Shown piece by piece: positions 30,400 through 41,358 of a stretch of DNA of 64,000 bases. The position numbers were made by a program, and so were the translations under genes. The notes under the pieces were generated by a model that was not told where the DNA came from, ran no database searches, and saw only the letters and a list, made by a program, of their open reading frames with translations. The first letter of the stretch is position 1. Each line of letters opens with the position of its first letter. The stretch lies in the NCBI RefSeq assembly GCF_048128805.1, contig NC_136002.1:34053542-34117541 (forward strand), in the 5' to 3' direction. This DNA comes from Centroberyx gerrardi. Lineage: Eukaryota > Chordata > Actinopteri > Beryciformes > Berycidae.

Positions 30400-32109
30400 C
30401 TGTCTGGTGCAGCACAGTACGGGTCTGTCAGGTGACCAGGTATCTAGAGAGGCATCCCAAGACTGAGGGAATTGAAGATTGTTGTGATGTGTACAGTGAA
30501 GTACAAGTTTTTTGATTCAAGCTTAATGCCACTTTTTTATTGTTTATACTGATTCAGATTATTGTCTGATTATTAAAAGCTTTCTAGTTTCTCTTCAGTT
30601 ACTAGACAGCTTCTAATAATCCATGTGTATGGATGCACTCTGCTGGGATCGTTATTGTTGCTGTACCAGATGTTTGACTTCTGCAGCAATACCAGTGAAA
30701 ATTTCAGCAAAAAATCCAACAGAAATACCTTTGCATATTTTACTTAACAAAAGATTTTGCAAAAGGTTTTGCGGTATAATTTAATATTTCATTTTGAGTT
30801 CATGGCAACCTTGGTTGCATTAATTTACGTCAGCGGATTGGATCGCATAATATTGTTCCCACTTTCTAATGTCTTGTCCAGGGTTTTAGGCAATTTTAGC
30901 GTGCACCAGCAAGATACAGATACTCAGTACTAGATCAGTGCATCCCTACCTGTTAGAGACACAAAAACAACCCAAAACTACAAGAGAAGGCTGAGCAGCG
31001 CTTCTCACTGCAGGCAAACAAACCTGTTGGGAGAACAAGTACCATCTATCCATTTCCTCTCTGACAGAAGAAAAACTAGTGAGGTACTAGTGTCTGTTAG
31101 ATCCTCTGTTAAACAGTGTTTTAAATGGGGATAAGCAAGTCACTGCTGACAAACACCACATACAGTATCTACAAAGTAAGGTTTGTCAGGATCAAAGAAA
31201 ACTTTAGAATTCTACAATGGGGTTTTAAAAGGGCAGTAAGCAATTTATGACTTTTATCAGCCTCCATCTAGCCTCCCTTTATCAGCGACCATCTACACTC
31301 TGCTTGTATAAAAGTATAAAAGTTACATTTTCCCATTGTAGAGGAGTAAACTAGTTAATTAGAGAAGAGAGCTAACAGAAGTGTTTAGAAAATGTATATG
31401 GGGGGTTGAGAGTGTCGTGAAACTCCAGGAGTTTTTTGTTGCAGAGTATGGGCAGGAAAGTTGAAAAGTCAGAAATAAGCCTGCTGTGCTTTTGGAACAT
31501 TATTTAGTTGCAGTAACAGATTACGTCACTGTGTGGCGCTCCTTGTTTTACTGAGATGGAGTTACAGCAACAGGTATTGAGTTCTACTCCCAGTCTGTCT
31601 CCCGACCAGTAGCTTTAAGTCTCTTCAGTAACGAGTTGGTACGTGTTACACTATATCAATCTACACATGTATGTTTAGAGAATATATTGCCGTGGAGACC
31701 AGGCTTTGTATGGTTGACAAGTAGAGTTGAATAAAGCGGAAATGTGAAAATCCCAACTACGCTGTCATCCGGCTCTGTCAAGTTATCCAGGAGCATTTTG
31801 CTAAAGCTAATATAGGCCAAGACACGGCCAAACATGTTACAAAGTGAGTTTTGAAATCTCTGCACCTTGCCAAGTCATCGTTGAGTCATTGGTTTTGATG
31901 AACAACCCTTTCAGTCCCCGCAGATATATTATGGTCATTTTGTGCTATGGGACAGTTAATAGTCATGAAACTCACTCAGCATAATTACCATGGAAACTTC
32001 ACACTCAAGGAATAAAAATAAAAACACAAAAATTGTAGTTAGATTTTTGTGGGACAGCAGTGATACAACTGTCTATATAAGGCCAGTTTAATATGGAGGT
32101 GAGAGATTT
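30400..32109. other. Non-coding spacer
   Basis: The phrase CTCAGTACTAGATCAGTGCA followed by TCCCTA near 30925 resembles the end of a transposon whose relative ends near 47590. AAAAGGGCAGTAAGCAATTT near 31227 looks like another transposon end. No gene or RNA gene is recognised. Confidence 0.4.
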
Positions 32110-32289
32110 CTAGTTCAGTAACATATTCCATGCGTAAGGGGACTGATCCATGCGGTCAGGTGACATGGATAATTCTGTAAGACAAACTACCTTTGGGCAG
32201 CTGCACACAGCAGGAAAGCACAGCTGCTGTGGGGCAGCTGTGGAAACTGTGGGTAGGACCAGCTGACCCGCACAGCAGGAATTGTAAGA

Positions 32290-33112
32290 TGGAGCCATGC
32301 TTGCTAAGATACATGGGGTCATGACTATCCAGGCACAGTTGGCCAATGCCATGGTGTCACTTTATCAATGCCAGCTAATGCATGGCCTGGGGGCCTTAGG
32401 TCTGGTCTCTGAACTGCACCTGATCTCATCATTCATGGCCCGGGTCATGAAGGAGCAAGCTGTGGCCCAGCGGATCTCAGATCCTACTTGGAAATAAGCT
32501 GGTGAGGCAAGAGTCAACGCCATGGCTAGCAGGGTGGCAAAGCTCAGCTCAAGGGCTGCTGTAGCCCCCGCATCGTTCCTGACCATGTCTCTTACCCAGC
32601 CACCCTTTGCCCCATGTCAGCATGCTTCACAGCCTGGGTAACATTGTCCGGAAGCCTCTAGATGCCATCTACCATGACCCAGGGGTGTGCCCACAAAGCT
32701 CCATTGACACGGTTTGCGACTGTTTCAGCAGTGGCAAACCCAGATTACAGAGAGGTGCTGTGTTGGGAAATCTCTCTGCTGGCCAAAGGAGCTGCTCAGG
32801 AAGTAATGCAAGGCAGTCGATGGCCAGGTTCTATTCCAGGTGCTTCCTCATCCCCAAGTGGGATGGGAGCTTCACCCCATTGTAGACCTAAGGGGGCTCA
32901 ACGGGTATCTTTGCCTCTTACGGTGCAAGATGCTAACACTCCTGAGGGTGAGACAAACCACCTGCAGAGGCAACTGCTTGACTGCCGTTGACCTGAAAGA
33001 CACTTACTTGCAGATATCTATTTGGGAAGAGCACAGGCAGTTCCTGAGGTTTGTGTTTTCGAAGGCAAGGCCTCCCCTTGGCCCCCCCGCACCTTTACCA
33101 GGTGCGGAGGTT
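32290..33112 (+). mobile_element. DIRS-like retrotransposon relic (RT region)
   Basis: Short translated pieces spread over several frames resemble the reverse-transcriptase start of fish DIRS elements: SLLAKGAAQEV, RFYSRCFLIPK, VDLKDTYLQISIWE and QFLRFVF. The preceding 400 bp may be the upstream ORF. Both ends, the RNase H and the tyrosine recombinase are not seen. It is broken in several places and is a fossil abutting a Tc1 copy on its right. Confidence 0.65.
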
Positions 33113-34150
33113 TTTTTTCCACATTTTGTTGCGTTACAGCCTCAATTCAAAATTAAGATTAAACATTAAATTAAGATCTTTTGTGACTGATAACCCATAA
33201 TGTCAAAGTATATTATTTTATCTACAAACATGTACAAATTAATTAAAAAAGAAAAGCAGAAATGTTTTGAGTGAATGAGTATTCAGCCTCTTGGCAGTGG
33301 CACCCCAAATTGAGTAAAAGTGCATCCAAATTCTTTTGAATGTCCTTGAGATGTTTCTACAACTTGATTGGAGTGCACTTGTGGTCAATTCAATTGACTG
33401 GACATGATTTAGAAGTAAGTACATCTGTCTATAAAGCCCCACAGATGACAGAAACTCTACCAGACAGCACTATGAGGAGGCACAGATCTGGAGAAGATAT
33501 AAAACAATTTATAGTGTTGAGAGCACAGCAAGCTCTACCATTAAAGCCAGACTGTTCCTAGAGCTGGTTGTCAACTGGGCAAGAAGAACCAGGTCAGGAG
33601 CCCAGGAAGACTAGCTGTGCTTTAGGGCAAAGCTAATGGGGATCCTAACAAATAAACAAATAAACAAACCAGGTCAGGAGGAGACCAAGAAGCCAACGAA
33701 CATCTGACTGAAGCACAGAGTCCTTTGTCAGTGATGAGAGATCCTTCTGGAAGGACAGCAGTGAGTACAGCACTAATCTGGGAAGAGAAGGAAGAAGGAA
33801 GCCACTGCTAAAAAAAAGCCACATGGCAGCAAAATGCCATGTCCAATTCATGCTGTTGGCACAGAATCCAATTTGTGGTGGAGGAACATAAGTTTAAAAT
33901 AATTTGCGTCCACAGCACTTAAGTCTGAGTTTCCGACTTCGTGCTCATTTCACAAATTTTTATGAGATCATGCTAACTTGTAAAGATAGGGGTAACAATG
34001 AATGGAGACAAATACAGGCAAATTCTGGAGGAGAACCTGCTTCAGAGACCCAACGACCTTAGATTGGTGCCACAATTTCTGTTCCAACAGGACAATGACC
34101 CTCAGCCACATCCAACTCCACTCCTGGAGACCTAAACAGTCCAGTGCAAA
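33113..34150 (+). mobile_element. Tc1/mariner element relic
   Basis: The left part reads CACATTTTGTTGCGTTACAG, the inner terminal repeat of a salmonid-type Tc1. GCACAGATCTGGAGAAG (33480) and ACTGTTCCTAGAGCTGG (33550) are transposase N-terminal coding. ACCTGCTTCAGAGACCCAACG (34036) and the DDE-region CCAACAGGACAATGACCC (34084) are C-terminal. The frame is broken many times. An internal phrase containing AACCAGGTCAGGAG is duplicated (33588 and 33666). Confidence 0.8.
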
Positions 34151-34405
34151 AATGCAAAAGAGCAACATTACTAAGCACATGAGTCACTGGCTGGTGTTAA
34201 CTAATGTACCAACAACAAGATACTTGATAGTTTGTTGTATAAACATTGTTCTTTCTTTTGTTTATTTCTTTAACTGACATTAACCTGGGCTGATTTTGTC
34301 AAGCTATAATTACTGTGTATCCAGTAAGTTTATTACTGAATAACTGAATGATATTCTGATGTCAGGAACCCAAAGGAAAAAGGCCAAGGATAGAAATCAC
34401 TTCTC

Positions 34406-34499
34406 TATAAAAAGGAAGTACCTGATCCAAGTTCATAGGAGGAGGAGGAGGAGGAGGAGGAGGAGGAGGAGGAGGAGGAGGAGGAGGAGGAGGAGGAGG
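34406..34499 (+). promoter_or_regulatory. OR5 TATA box with expanded GGA microsatellite in the leader
   Basis: TATAAAAA at 34406-34413 lies in a leader block shared with OR6 and OR7 (GAAGTACCTGATCCAAGTTC follows in all three). About 25 bp downstream the OR5 copy carries roughly 21 GGA units (34437-34499). OR6 and OR7 have only about three units there. The start codon is about 450 bp beyond the TATA. Confidence 0.7.
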
Positions 34500-34855
34500 G
34501 ATCGGGATCAAACCTATATTCAAATAAATCACAACATTTGGTAAATACACAGACTGGGAAATTAACACCAGTCAACAGAGAAATGCTGATACATTTTGGC
34601 TGTGGCTGGTAAATTTGTCTATTTTACCAGCCAATTTAGCAGGTAACCAACAATCTTCCAGAGTTTTTTTCTGCATCGTGACAATGAGAATCGGTTGGTA
34701 AACCAGTGAAACAGACTTGTGTATTTTGGAATCCATCAGTCACTTTGGCTGGTGGATGAAAATGTCAGTTATCTGTGCTCTAAATTAATTGTTTGAGATT
34801 ACTGCTGTTATCAATGTTTGTTTGTATAATGGTGTGACAGTTTTAATGTCCCACT

Positions 34856-35788
34856 ATGAACAATTCTGTTTCCACAGTCACTGTCATCTTCACAGTATAT
34901 GGACCACCTGGTCCATATAATTTAGCATTTTTTATATTCATCTTTGTTCTGTACATGTCAATATTGTGTATTAACCTTTTTCTTGTGCTGGTTATTTGTA
35001 TTGAGTCGAGCCTTCACAGACCTATGTACATCCTTTTGGTCAACTTGGCCATAAGTGGAGTGATAGGTAGTTCATCTGTCTGTCCACCTATCATGAAATA
35101 TCTTCTTATGGAAAAGCAGGAAAGTTCTCTTGAAGGATGTTTAACACAGGTATTTTTCAGCAATGTCTATGGCTGCTGGGTGTATTGCATCTTAGCTCTG
35201 ATGGCCTATGACAGATATGTTTCTATTTGTAAGCCCTTGCAGTACCACTCCATAATGACACCTACTAAAGTCAAGCTTTTACTGGCAGTGGTATATTTAA
35301 TTCCATGCTCATTTTCAGCATTCCAGGTATATATGATTTCAAGAATTCAACTGTGCAAACACACAATTAATAAGCTTTTATGTGATAGCAGTGCAGTTGT
35401 GAATCTTTCCTGTGTGAAAAGCACTTTTCTCAGTGTGTATGGTCTACTCTTAGCCACCTGTCTGATTATTCTACCTTTCCTTCTAGTTGTTCTTTCATAT
35501 GTCCATATTTTAATGGTCAGCCTTAAAACCTCAAAGGAGTCTCAAAAGAAAGCATTACGCACATGCACTTCTCATCTAGTGACATTTATTAATTTCTCTG
35601 TAGCCACTTTCTTTGGTGTGATTTATAATCGTTTAAGTCTTAGTCTTCCAAGAGCGGTGAATATATTTATATCTATGCATTTTTTTGTCATTCCTCCTTT
35701 ACTGCATCCAATAATTTATGGTATTAAAACACAAGAGATCTGGCGTAGTATAAACAAAATTGTAAGAAGGAAAATCATACAATTGTGA
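34856..35788 (+). CDS. Odorant receptor OR5, intact single-exon GPCR
   Basis: A 310-residue receptor. It starts MNNSVSTV with an N-glycosylation site. Marks: LHRPMYILL at 54-61, MAYDRYVSIC at 117-125, KALRTCTSH before TM6 and HPIIYGIKT in TM7. Residues 1-152 are identical to OR7, and the upstream 300 bp is almost identical too. From residue 153 onward the two differ at many sites, including the second extracellular loop and TM5. The Ser in CTSH replaces the Pro of CTPH found in OR7. No disabling change. Confidence 0.93.
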   Translation: MNNSVSTVTVIFTVYGPPGPYNLAFFIFIFVLYMSILCINLFLVLVICIESSLHRPMYILLVNLAISGVIGSSSVCPPIMKYLLMEKQESSLEGCLTQVFFSNVYGCWVYCILALMAYDRYVSICKPLQYHSIMTPTKVKLLLAVVYLIPCSFSAFQVYMISRIQLCKHTINKLLCDSSAVVNLSCVKSTFLSVYGLLLATCLIILPFLLVVLSYVHILMVSLKTSKESQKKALRTCTSHLVTFINFSVATFFGVIYNRLSLSLPRAVNIFISMHFFVIPPLLHPIIYGIKTQEIWRSINKIVRRKIIQL

Positions 35789-36050
35789 ATTTTTTTTGCA
35801 GATATATCTGGGGATGGATACAGATATTACAAGCTGCTGTTTATGTTTTACACAAAATAGTTTAGTTTGTATTTACGCACTGTTTTTTCAGTCAAAGGAC
35901 AGGATATCTTTCCATCAGTGTTTTGTCTGTGTTTTGACATATTATAGCAATATTTTTTTCCAACGCATACCAATAAATAACATTGACTATTGATTATGAT
36001 CATGAATGCATCACATTTTTGTAAGGGGAATTTAGGCACAGGCCAAATTG
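35789..36050. other. Non-coding 3' flank of OR5
   Basis: AT-rich. The segment near 35965-36015 (CCAATAAATAACATTGACTA and CATCACATTTTTG) resembles the 3' flanks of OR6 and OR7, marking the extent of shared ancestry. Confidence 0.45.
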
Positions 36051-36059
36051 GGTCAAATA

Positions 36060-37000
36060 TTGCAAATCATTGTGTTTGTTTTGCCCTCTTCTCAGGCTCT
36101 ACCCATAGCCGAGGTCATGCCCTGGATTTGGTTTTCACTCTGGGGCTTACGCTCAACTCCCTGTACATGGTGGACTTTCTTTCAGATCATAAACCTAATT
36201 CTCATTTCCAGACAGCTGTTGCACCTCAAAAAGTACACTATACGATCTTGCATCTTTAATGAGCACTCTGCTGAGAAATTGCCATTTCTCTTTAACAAGC
36301 TCAATACCGAATTTCTCTCACATCAATGATATCGTGAGCTCCTTCAATGATATATGCTCTTCAGCATCATATGCTATTGTCCTGCTCAAAACTGGGCTAG
36401 TACCATTGGTAAAGTCATCCCTGTGGATCAATGATGGCATTCGCTGCCTAAAAAGTGAATACAAAAATGCTGAGCATAGGTGGAAAAAAACGAAACTCCA
36501 TTTTCATTATTTATATGATGGAGTTATTGACCTCGCTAAATGACAAAATTAAATATGCGAGAGTCAATTACTGCAAACAAACTTAATTCCAGGTTTCTGT
36601 TCAGTATGGATCATCTTGTACATCTCACCCCTCCTTCAGCCACCTGCACTAAGGACTAGTACCCATCTCTACCTGCGTTCCCTCTCCAATTTCTCAGCAA
36701 AACCTTATAGACACCGTGTCTCATATGCAAGTATCCTCTAGTTCCCTGGATGTAATACCCTTACAGTTCCTTAAAGAGATCCTAGGAACAATTGGCCCTC
36801 GTCTGCTGTCCACTGTAAATTAATCCCTAATCTCTGGTCATGTACCTGACTTTTTTAAATCGGCCATTGTGCAGACCCACCTAAAAGTGACCTTTTATTG
36901 CCACAATGAAAACTTGATTACTGATCAACTTCTTGAAGTGGTTGAGAGAAACATCTGATAATTTTCAGTCTCGTTTTCGCCAAATGCACATAACTGAAAC
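36060..37000 (+). mobile_element. LINE fragment (end of endonuclease, linker, start of RT)
   Basis: SRGHALDLVFTLGL and DFLSDHKPN (about 36100-36200) are the end of the endonuclease. SLWINDGIRCLKSEYKNAE (about 36415) is the linker typical of fish L2/Rex-like elements. Decayed pieces resembling LIPNLWSCT..F..GHCADP follow. Frames are broken several times. Confidence 0.7.
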
Positions 37001-37097
37001 TGCACTTTTTCTTTCAATTATCTTTATTTGAGCAATTTAACAGAAATCCATATATAATGATATAACGCTCTTTTATAACAGATAAACATGTAAGTCA

Positions 37098-38060
37098 TGG
37101 GCTCTCAAAGTGTGGCCCGCGGGCCAATTGCGGCCCTCGGAAACGTGATGAGTTAAGGTGACATGATGAAATGCATGCGTTATATTTGGTCCGGTTCCAA
37201 TAATACAGTTTTAAACCAACCTACATCACACAGTACAGTACTTTGCTTTTAAGAAGGGTAAAACTGCGCCCCCTGGGCTAAACTGTCAAGTTAGGAATGG
37301 TTGCATGGCAACTAGGCAACTCGCGAGTCGTGTATGACTCGCGAGACAGATTACGTCTTCATTGCAGCTATGTACGTTAGCCGGTTAGGGAGATGGAGGA
37401 GCCGTCGTGCAAAAAACGTTGTGTCAGTGAGGAGAAAAGGAAGTTTCAGGAAAAATGGAGCAAAGCTTTCTTCGTTGTACCTCACGGGTCGGATAAAGTG
37501 ATGTGCCTAATCTGCAAGCAGGTGAATGCAGTGCGCAAGGAGTTTAACATAAAACGCCATTATGATACCAATCATAAAATGTACGACAAGTTCACGGGCG
37601 AGGAGCGCACAACTAAGCTTGAACAATTTCAAAGAGGCTTAACTGCCCAGCAGTCAGTTTTCACAAATCTGGCAAAATCCAGTGAAGCTGTAACACAGGC
37701 TAGCTATGTGGTAGCTCAAGAAATTGCCAGGCGGAGCAAGCCGATCAGTGATGGAGAATTGGTGCGAGACTGCATTTTGAAAGTGGCTGACATTGTACGC
37801 CCTGTTCGCCAACATGCCATCAGAATGGCCTCTATGTTCGGAAGCACATACATTTGTGAGAAAACCTTCTCTACCATGGCCATCAACAAATCCAAGCTGA
37901 GGTCCAGGCTGACGGATGCCCAGTTACATGCTGTCAATCCCACTTTCAACGTCATTCTGCTGAATGAAATAATAGTAAAATTAGACTATTCCACATTTTG
38001 CTGGAGACTGCTATGGGAACTGGCCTAAATACATGACAGTATAGATATGTAGGCTAATCT
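37098..38060 (+). mobile_element. hAT transposon, internally deleted
   Basis: The left end carries GGGCTCTCAAAGTGTGGCCC and GCGGGCC, a terminal motif seen in vertebrate hAT elements. The encoded ORF joins a BED-type zinc finger directly to a hAT dimerisation domain. I cannot find the matching right-hand inverted repeat before the next ORF, so the right end may be deleted. Confidence 0.65.
37393..38028 (+). CDS. Shortened hAT transposase: BED finger fused to dimerisation domain
   Basis: A 211-codon open frame. Residues about 25-66 form a BED-like zinc finger: FFVVPHGSDKVMCLICK, then H and H in RHYDTNHK. Residues to about 137 are the normal N-terminal region of GTF2IRD2- and ZBED-like transposases. 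The catalytic core is absent. From about residue 138 the frame continues with MASMFGSTYICEKTFS and SKLRSRLTDAQL, the C-terminal hATC dimerisation domain. Such a product could bind DNA and dimerise but not cut. It may be a deletion derivative or a repressor-like relic. No stop interrupts the frame, which is unusual among the transposons in this window. Confidence 0.7.
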   Translation: MEEPSCKKRCVSEEKRKFQEKWSKAFFVVPHGSDKVMCLICKQVNAVRKEFNIKRHYDTNHKMYDKFTGEERTTKLEQFQRGLTAQQSVFTNLAKSSEAVTQASYVVAQEIARRSKPISDGELVRDCILKVADIVRPVRQHAIRMASMFGSTYICEKTFSTMAINKSKLRSRLTDAQLHAVNPTFNVILLNEIIVKLDYSTFCWRLLWELA

Positions 38061-38089
38061 TTGAAATTGTGTATTTCAGGGAGTTAGTC

Positions 38090-38640
38090 ATGACAGGTGA
38101 CCGTAGACCAAGAAAGAAAAACTTCACGCATGAAGAAATTATTATCCTCCTCAAAAAATACAAACAAAACAAAGAAGCTTTGGAGTCCAAATTCAACACT
38201 TTCACAACAAATAAAAGAAAACAGCAAATATGGGAAGACATTACAGAGGCCATAAATGCAAAGGGAGTGGAACACAGAGAAATTAAAGATATAGGGAAGA
38301 AATGGAGCGACCTGAAAATGCAAGCTGTTGAGGATTTTCCACGTGCCAACAGGAGGTGGACCAAAACCTGACATGGGGCCATATTCAACACTGGTCCTAG
38401 ACATTGTTGGGGAAGACTCCCCCTCTGTCATTGGTATTGTACGTGGTCCTGAGAGAGAGCCTGCAGAGAACATACAGCAGCCCTCCAGAGAAGCTCCAAC
38501 ACCCCTGCTTTCAGCAGAGACCCTCCTTGCTCCACCTACAGCACCCCTTTCACCTCCAGCATCGGCAGCACCCCTCTTACCAGAGATGGATGTAGATGAC
38601 AGTGCTCATCCTCAAGCACTGTCATCACAGGATAGGTTTT
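38090..38640 (+). pseudogene. Harbinger-type Myb/SANT-like DNA-binding ORF, frameshifted
   Basis: It starts MTGDRRPRKKNFTHEEI, directly after an acceptor-like TTTCAG/G at 38078-38079. Residues to about 90 form a Myb/SANT trihelix (FTHEEIIILLKKYK, QQIWEDITEAINA, DIGKKWSDLKMQA), as in the second ORF of PIF/Harbinger transposons and the related NAIF1 family. One extra base near 38350 shifts the frame. The downstream frame continues TGGGPKPDMGPYSTLVLDI and IGIVRG, matching the family's Gly/Pro-rich linker. A domesticated host gene is possible, but the frameshift argues for a relic. Confidence 0.6.
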
Positions 38641-38642
38641 TT

Positions 38643-38731
38643 AAAAATATAACCACGAGGAAGAAAATATTTAAAAAGCCTTTATTGTATTTTTTTTTTT
38701 TTAATATTTTCTTCCTCGTGGTTATATTTTT
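38643..38731. repeat. Perfect inverted repeat, 29-bp arms
   Basis: Arms at 38643-38671 and 38703-38731 are exact reverse complements around the core ATAACCACGAGGAAGAAAAT, separated by a 31-bp T-rich loop. A transcript would form a strong hairpin. It lies just 3' of the Myb-like ORF and may be a transposon end or a secondary foldback. Confidence 0.85.
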
Positions 38732-38769
38732 ATATTTGGAGTGCCTGAATTGTCCTTTTGTTTGTAGCA

Positions 38770-40290
38770 CTATTTTTCCCCGTTTTCCAAGAGCACCCGA
38801 TACATTTTTGATCCCAGTTTGACAATATAGAGCAACCAGTCATTTCCTTTTTTCAGAGCCTGGAAAGTGTTGACTCTTGCATTACAAAACAAGTCACTTG
38901 CACTACACCACCTAGGTATTTTAAGCAATATCCGCATACAATCATTATAGGCAACCTGAAGCTTATGTATGCTCACCTTTTTAAACTTAGCCCACAAGGG
39001 GGCAGTATAGAGAGGAGTGCAATATGCTCTAAAGAGACTTATCTTAACATGGTCTGAACACATGTAGACTTTTCTTGCCAACATGTTAGCTTGAGCATAT
39101 AATATACGGCGCTGCCTATACATGTCATCGTCATCAGACATTTGATCTGTAATGAAGTGCCCCAGATATTTTGTTTTATTACAAACACATAGCACTTGCC
39201 CTGACCAATAAAAATCTGGAAAGTTGAGGTCTTTATCCCGTTTTGTTCTACATATCATGACAACACTCTTTTTAGCATTGTATTGCACATCATGTTTGAT
39301 CCCATAATCAGAACATATATTCAGCAGCTGTTGAAACCCAGCACTGCTCGGAGAAAGAACAGCCAGATCGTCGGCATACATAAGATGGTTTATTAGGGTG
39401 TTACCAATCATACAGCCAGTTTTGCAGCCTCTTAGTTGGTCAGATAAATCATTCATATACACGTTAAAGAGGGCTGGTGAAAGTATCCCCCCCTGTCGTA
39501 CTCCATTACCAACGCCAAAGGGAGCGGAGACTCTATTGCCCCATTTGACCTGCATACTCTGGTTGGCATACCAGTATGCCAAGATTCTTATCATGCTGTC
39601 AGGCACGCCCCTTTGACTCAATTTCATAAACAACTTTTGGTGATTAACTCGGTCAAAAGCCTTAGAGGCATCAATAAAGCTGATTAGAACAGAGGAGTTC
39701 TGCCTTCTGTACATTTCAATTACTTCTTTCACGGCAGAGATACATAAATCAGTACCATGCTTAGCCTTGAAGCCAAACTGGTTGTCTGTGGTACCAATAT
39801 ATTCACATAAACGATCTAATAGAATCCTTTCCAGAACTTTGGATACACACTGGCTAGTGCAATTGGCCTGTAATTATCCAGGCTCCCAACCTTGCCAGCT
39901 TTGTTCTTGATGACAGGCACAAGAGTAACGGACGACATAGAGTCTGGCAACAGTCCATGAGTCATAAGGCCAGTAAAACAAATGGCAAGAAGCGCTGCAA
40001 CTTTGGGCTTGCAAACTTAAGGTGCTCTGCAGTGATTTGATCTAAGCCACTTGCTTTATTATCAGATAGCTGTGCTATTGCTTGATAGACCTCAATGGTT
40101 GTGATTCCCAATGTGTCACTGTTGGCAATATTGTCCACTTTGTAGGGGTCCCTTTTAACACAGTTAAATAAAGCAGAGTAATGTTGCCTCCACAACTCAG
40201 CTATATTATCGGCTCCAGAAACTCCCTCTACAGTGCATGGTAACAATGTGTTGTCCCTGTTCAGAGCTCTCACCTCCTTCCAAAAAGTTT
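38770..40290 (-). mobile_element. LINE fragment with near-intact RT domain
   Basis: The minus strand has a 320-codon open frame (39732-38770) with ISFIDASKAFDRVNH, GVRQGGILSPALFNVYMND, the catalytic LMYADDLAVLSPS and the thumb-region LYAQANMLARKVYMCS, SLFRAYCTPLYTA. Upstream, 40273-39962 has LWRQHYSALFNC and LSDNKASGLDQITAEHLK. The two parts lie in different frames, so at least one frameshift exists. The motif style resembles fish Expander/RTE-like elements. The endonuclease is absent, and the piece ends close to the palindrome boundary at 40295. Confidence 0.8.
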
Positions 40291-40294
40291 AGTC

Positions 40295-40900
40295 AGCTTT
40301 TAAACTAGTCTCTCCTCATTGAACTGGTGTTGACTCGTTTGTCTGCCTGCTGGCCAAAACTGTCTAAAAGATAGGACTTGAACCAGTCGAGAGGTGTTCC
40401 AGTGACACGTACCCAGTGCTCAAGATGGCCAAGGAGGACAGCATGGTCAACTGTATCAAACGCTGCAAGAAGAGCTAGGAGGACCAGAATAGAGGGGAGC
40501 CCTCACCTGATGATAATAAATCGTTCATATCCCTGAAGAGGGAGCAGTTTCAGAACTGTGGTGGGCCCTAAAACCTGACTCAAGTTTTCACTAAAAAAAA
40601 CACAGAATTTTTGAAGGACCTTTGCTAGGAAGGGGAGTCTCAAATTGAAGAGCTGGCTTTTTTAATAGGTTGAACAAGAGCATTTTTGAATGTAGGAACA
40701 GCACCTGTGGAAAGAGAACAATTTATAGCTTGCAGAATAAAAGGACTGACTGTGTTAGAAACTTCTAAAAAACTTCTAAAAAAAAACATTAAACAGCACT
40801 TTGGGGTCGGAATGATTATTCTCAATGAGGTTGGCAAAATAAGCAGATCTGGAATTTTTAACCTCTGCATTATAGCGTTTGATTACATTTGGATGTTAAT
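40295..40900 (-). mobile_element. LINE fragment in left arm
   Basis: Minus-strand translation includes NAEVKNSRSAYFANLIENN (about 40890-40830), VPTFKNALVQPIKKAS (about 40705-40650) and AAFDTVDHAVLLGHLEHW, parts of a fish L2/Rex-like LINE around the RT start. The right-arm counterpart is 55715-56314. The LINE is cut at the arm boundary in both. Confidence 0.7.
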
Positions 40901-41358
40901 ATGATATGAGAATACTGTGATGAGGACATGGGTCATATGAACAGATTGTTTTCTATTAAAGGATACTTGGCTGGAATGGATTATTCTCATAATCAGAGTA
41001 AGGGAAGACATTAATAGGCTATACAAGTAAATATGTGGAGTTGTTGTTTTCTTATAATTTCGAAATCTTATTTGTCACAGATCTGGTGATAATTAGGTAT
41101 GAAGTATTATTAGATGTTAGGGGTAGGGTTTGGGTTAGATCGGTATGAAACAGAAAAGACACAAAAGCACACAAATATACACAAAAAACATGAAAATGTG
41201 ATACATTTGTCACCATGTCAATAATGGTATTTATTGGTAAAGCACAATGGAAACAAACAATTTCTGTAATATATTGTGAAAAGACAGATTCATAGCTGCA
41301 AAGGTAAACAAACTAGTGGTTTGACTTCAATCACTACAGATATGATGGGCAAAACACT

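Noticed and set aside
34359-34568. Arg-run and Pro-run frames across the GGA microsatellite
   Set aside because: Pure microsatellite translation in the OR5 leader.
38338-38822. Long frame continuing past the Myb-like ORF
   Set aside because: The part after about 38640 crosses the hairpin and a poly-T run and is unlikely to be coding.
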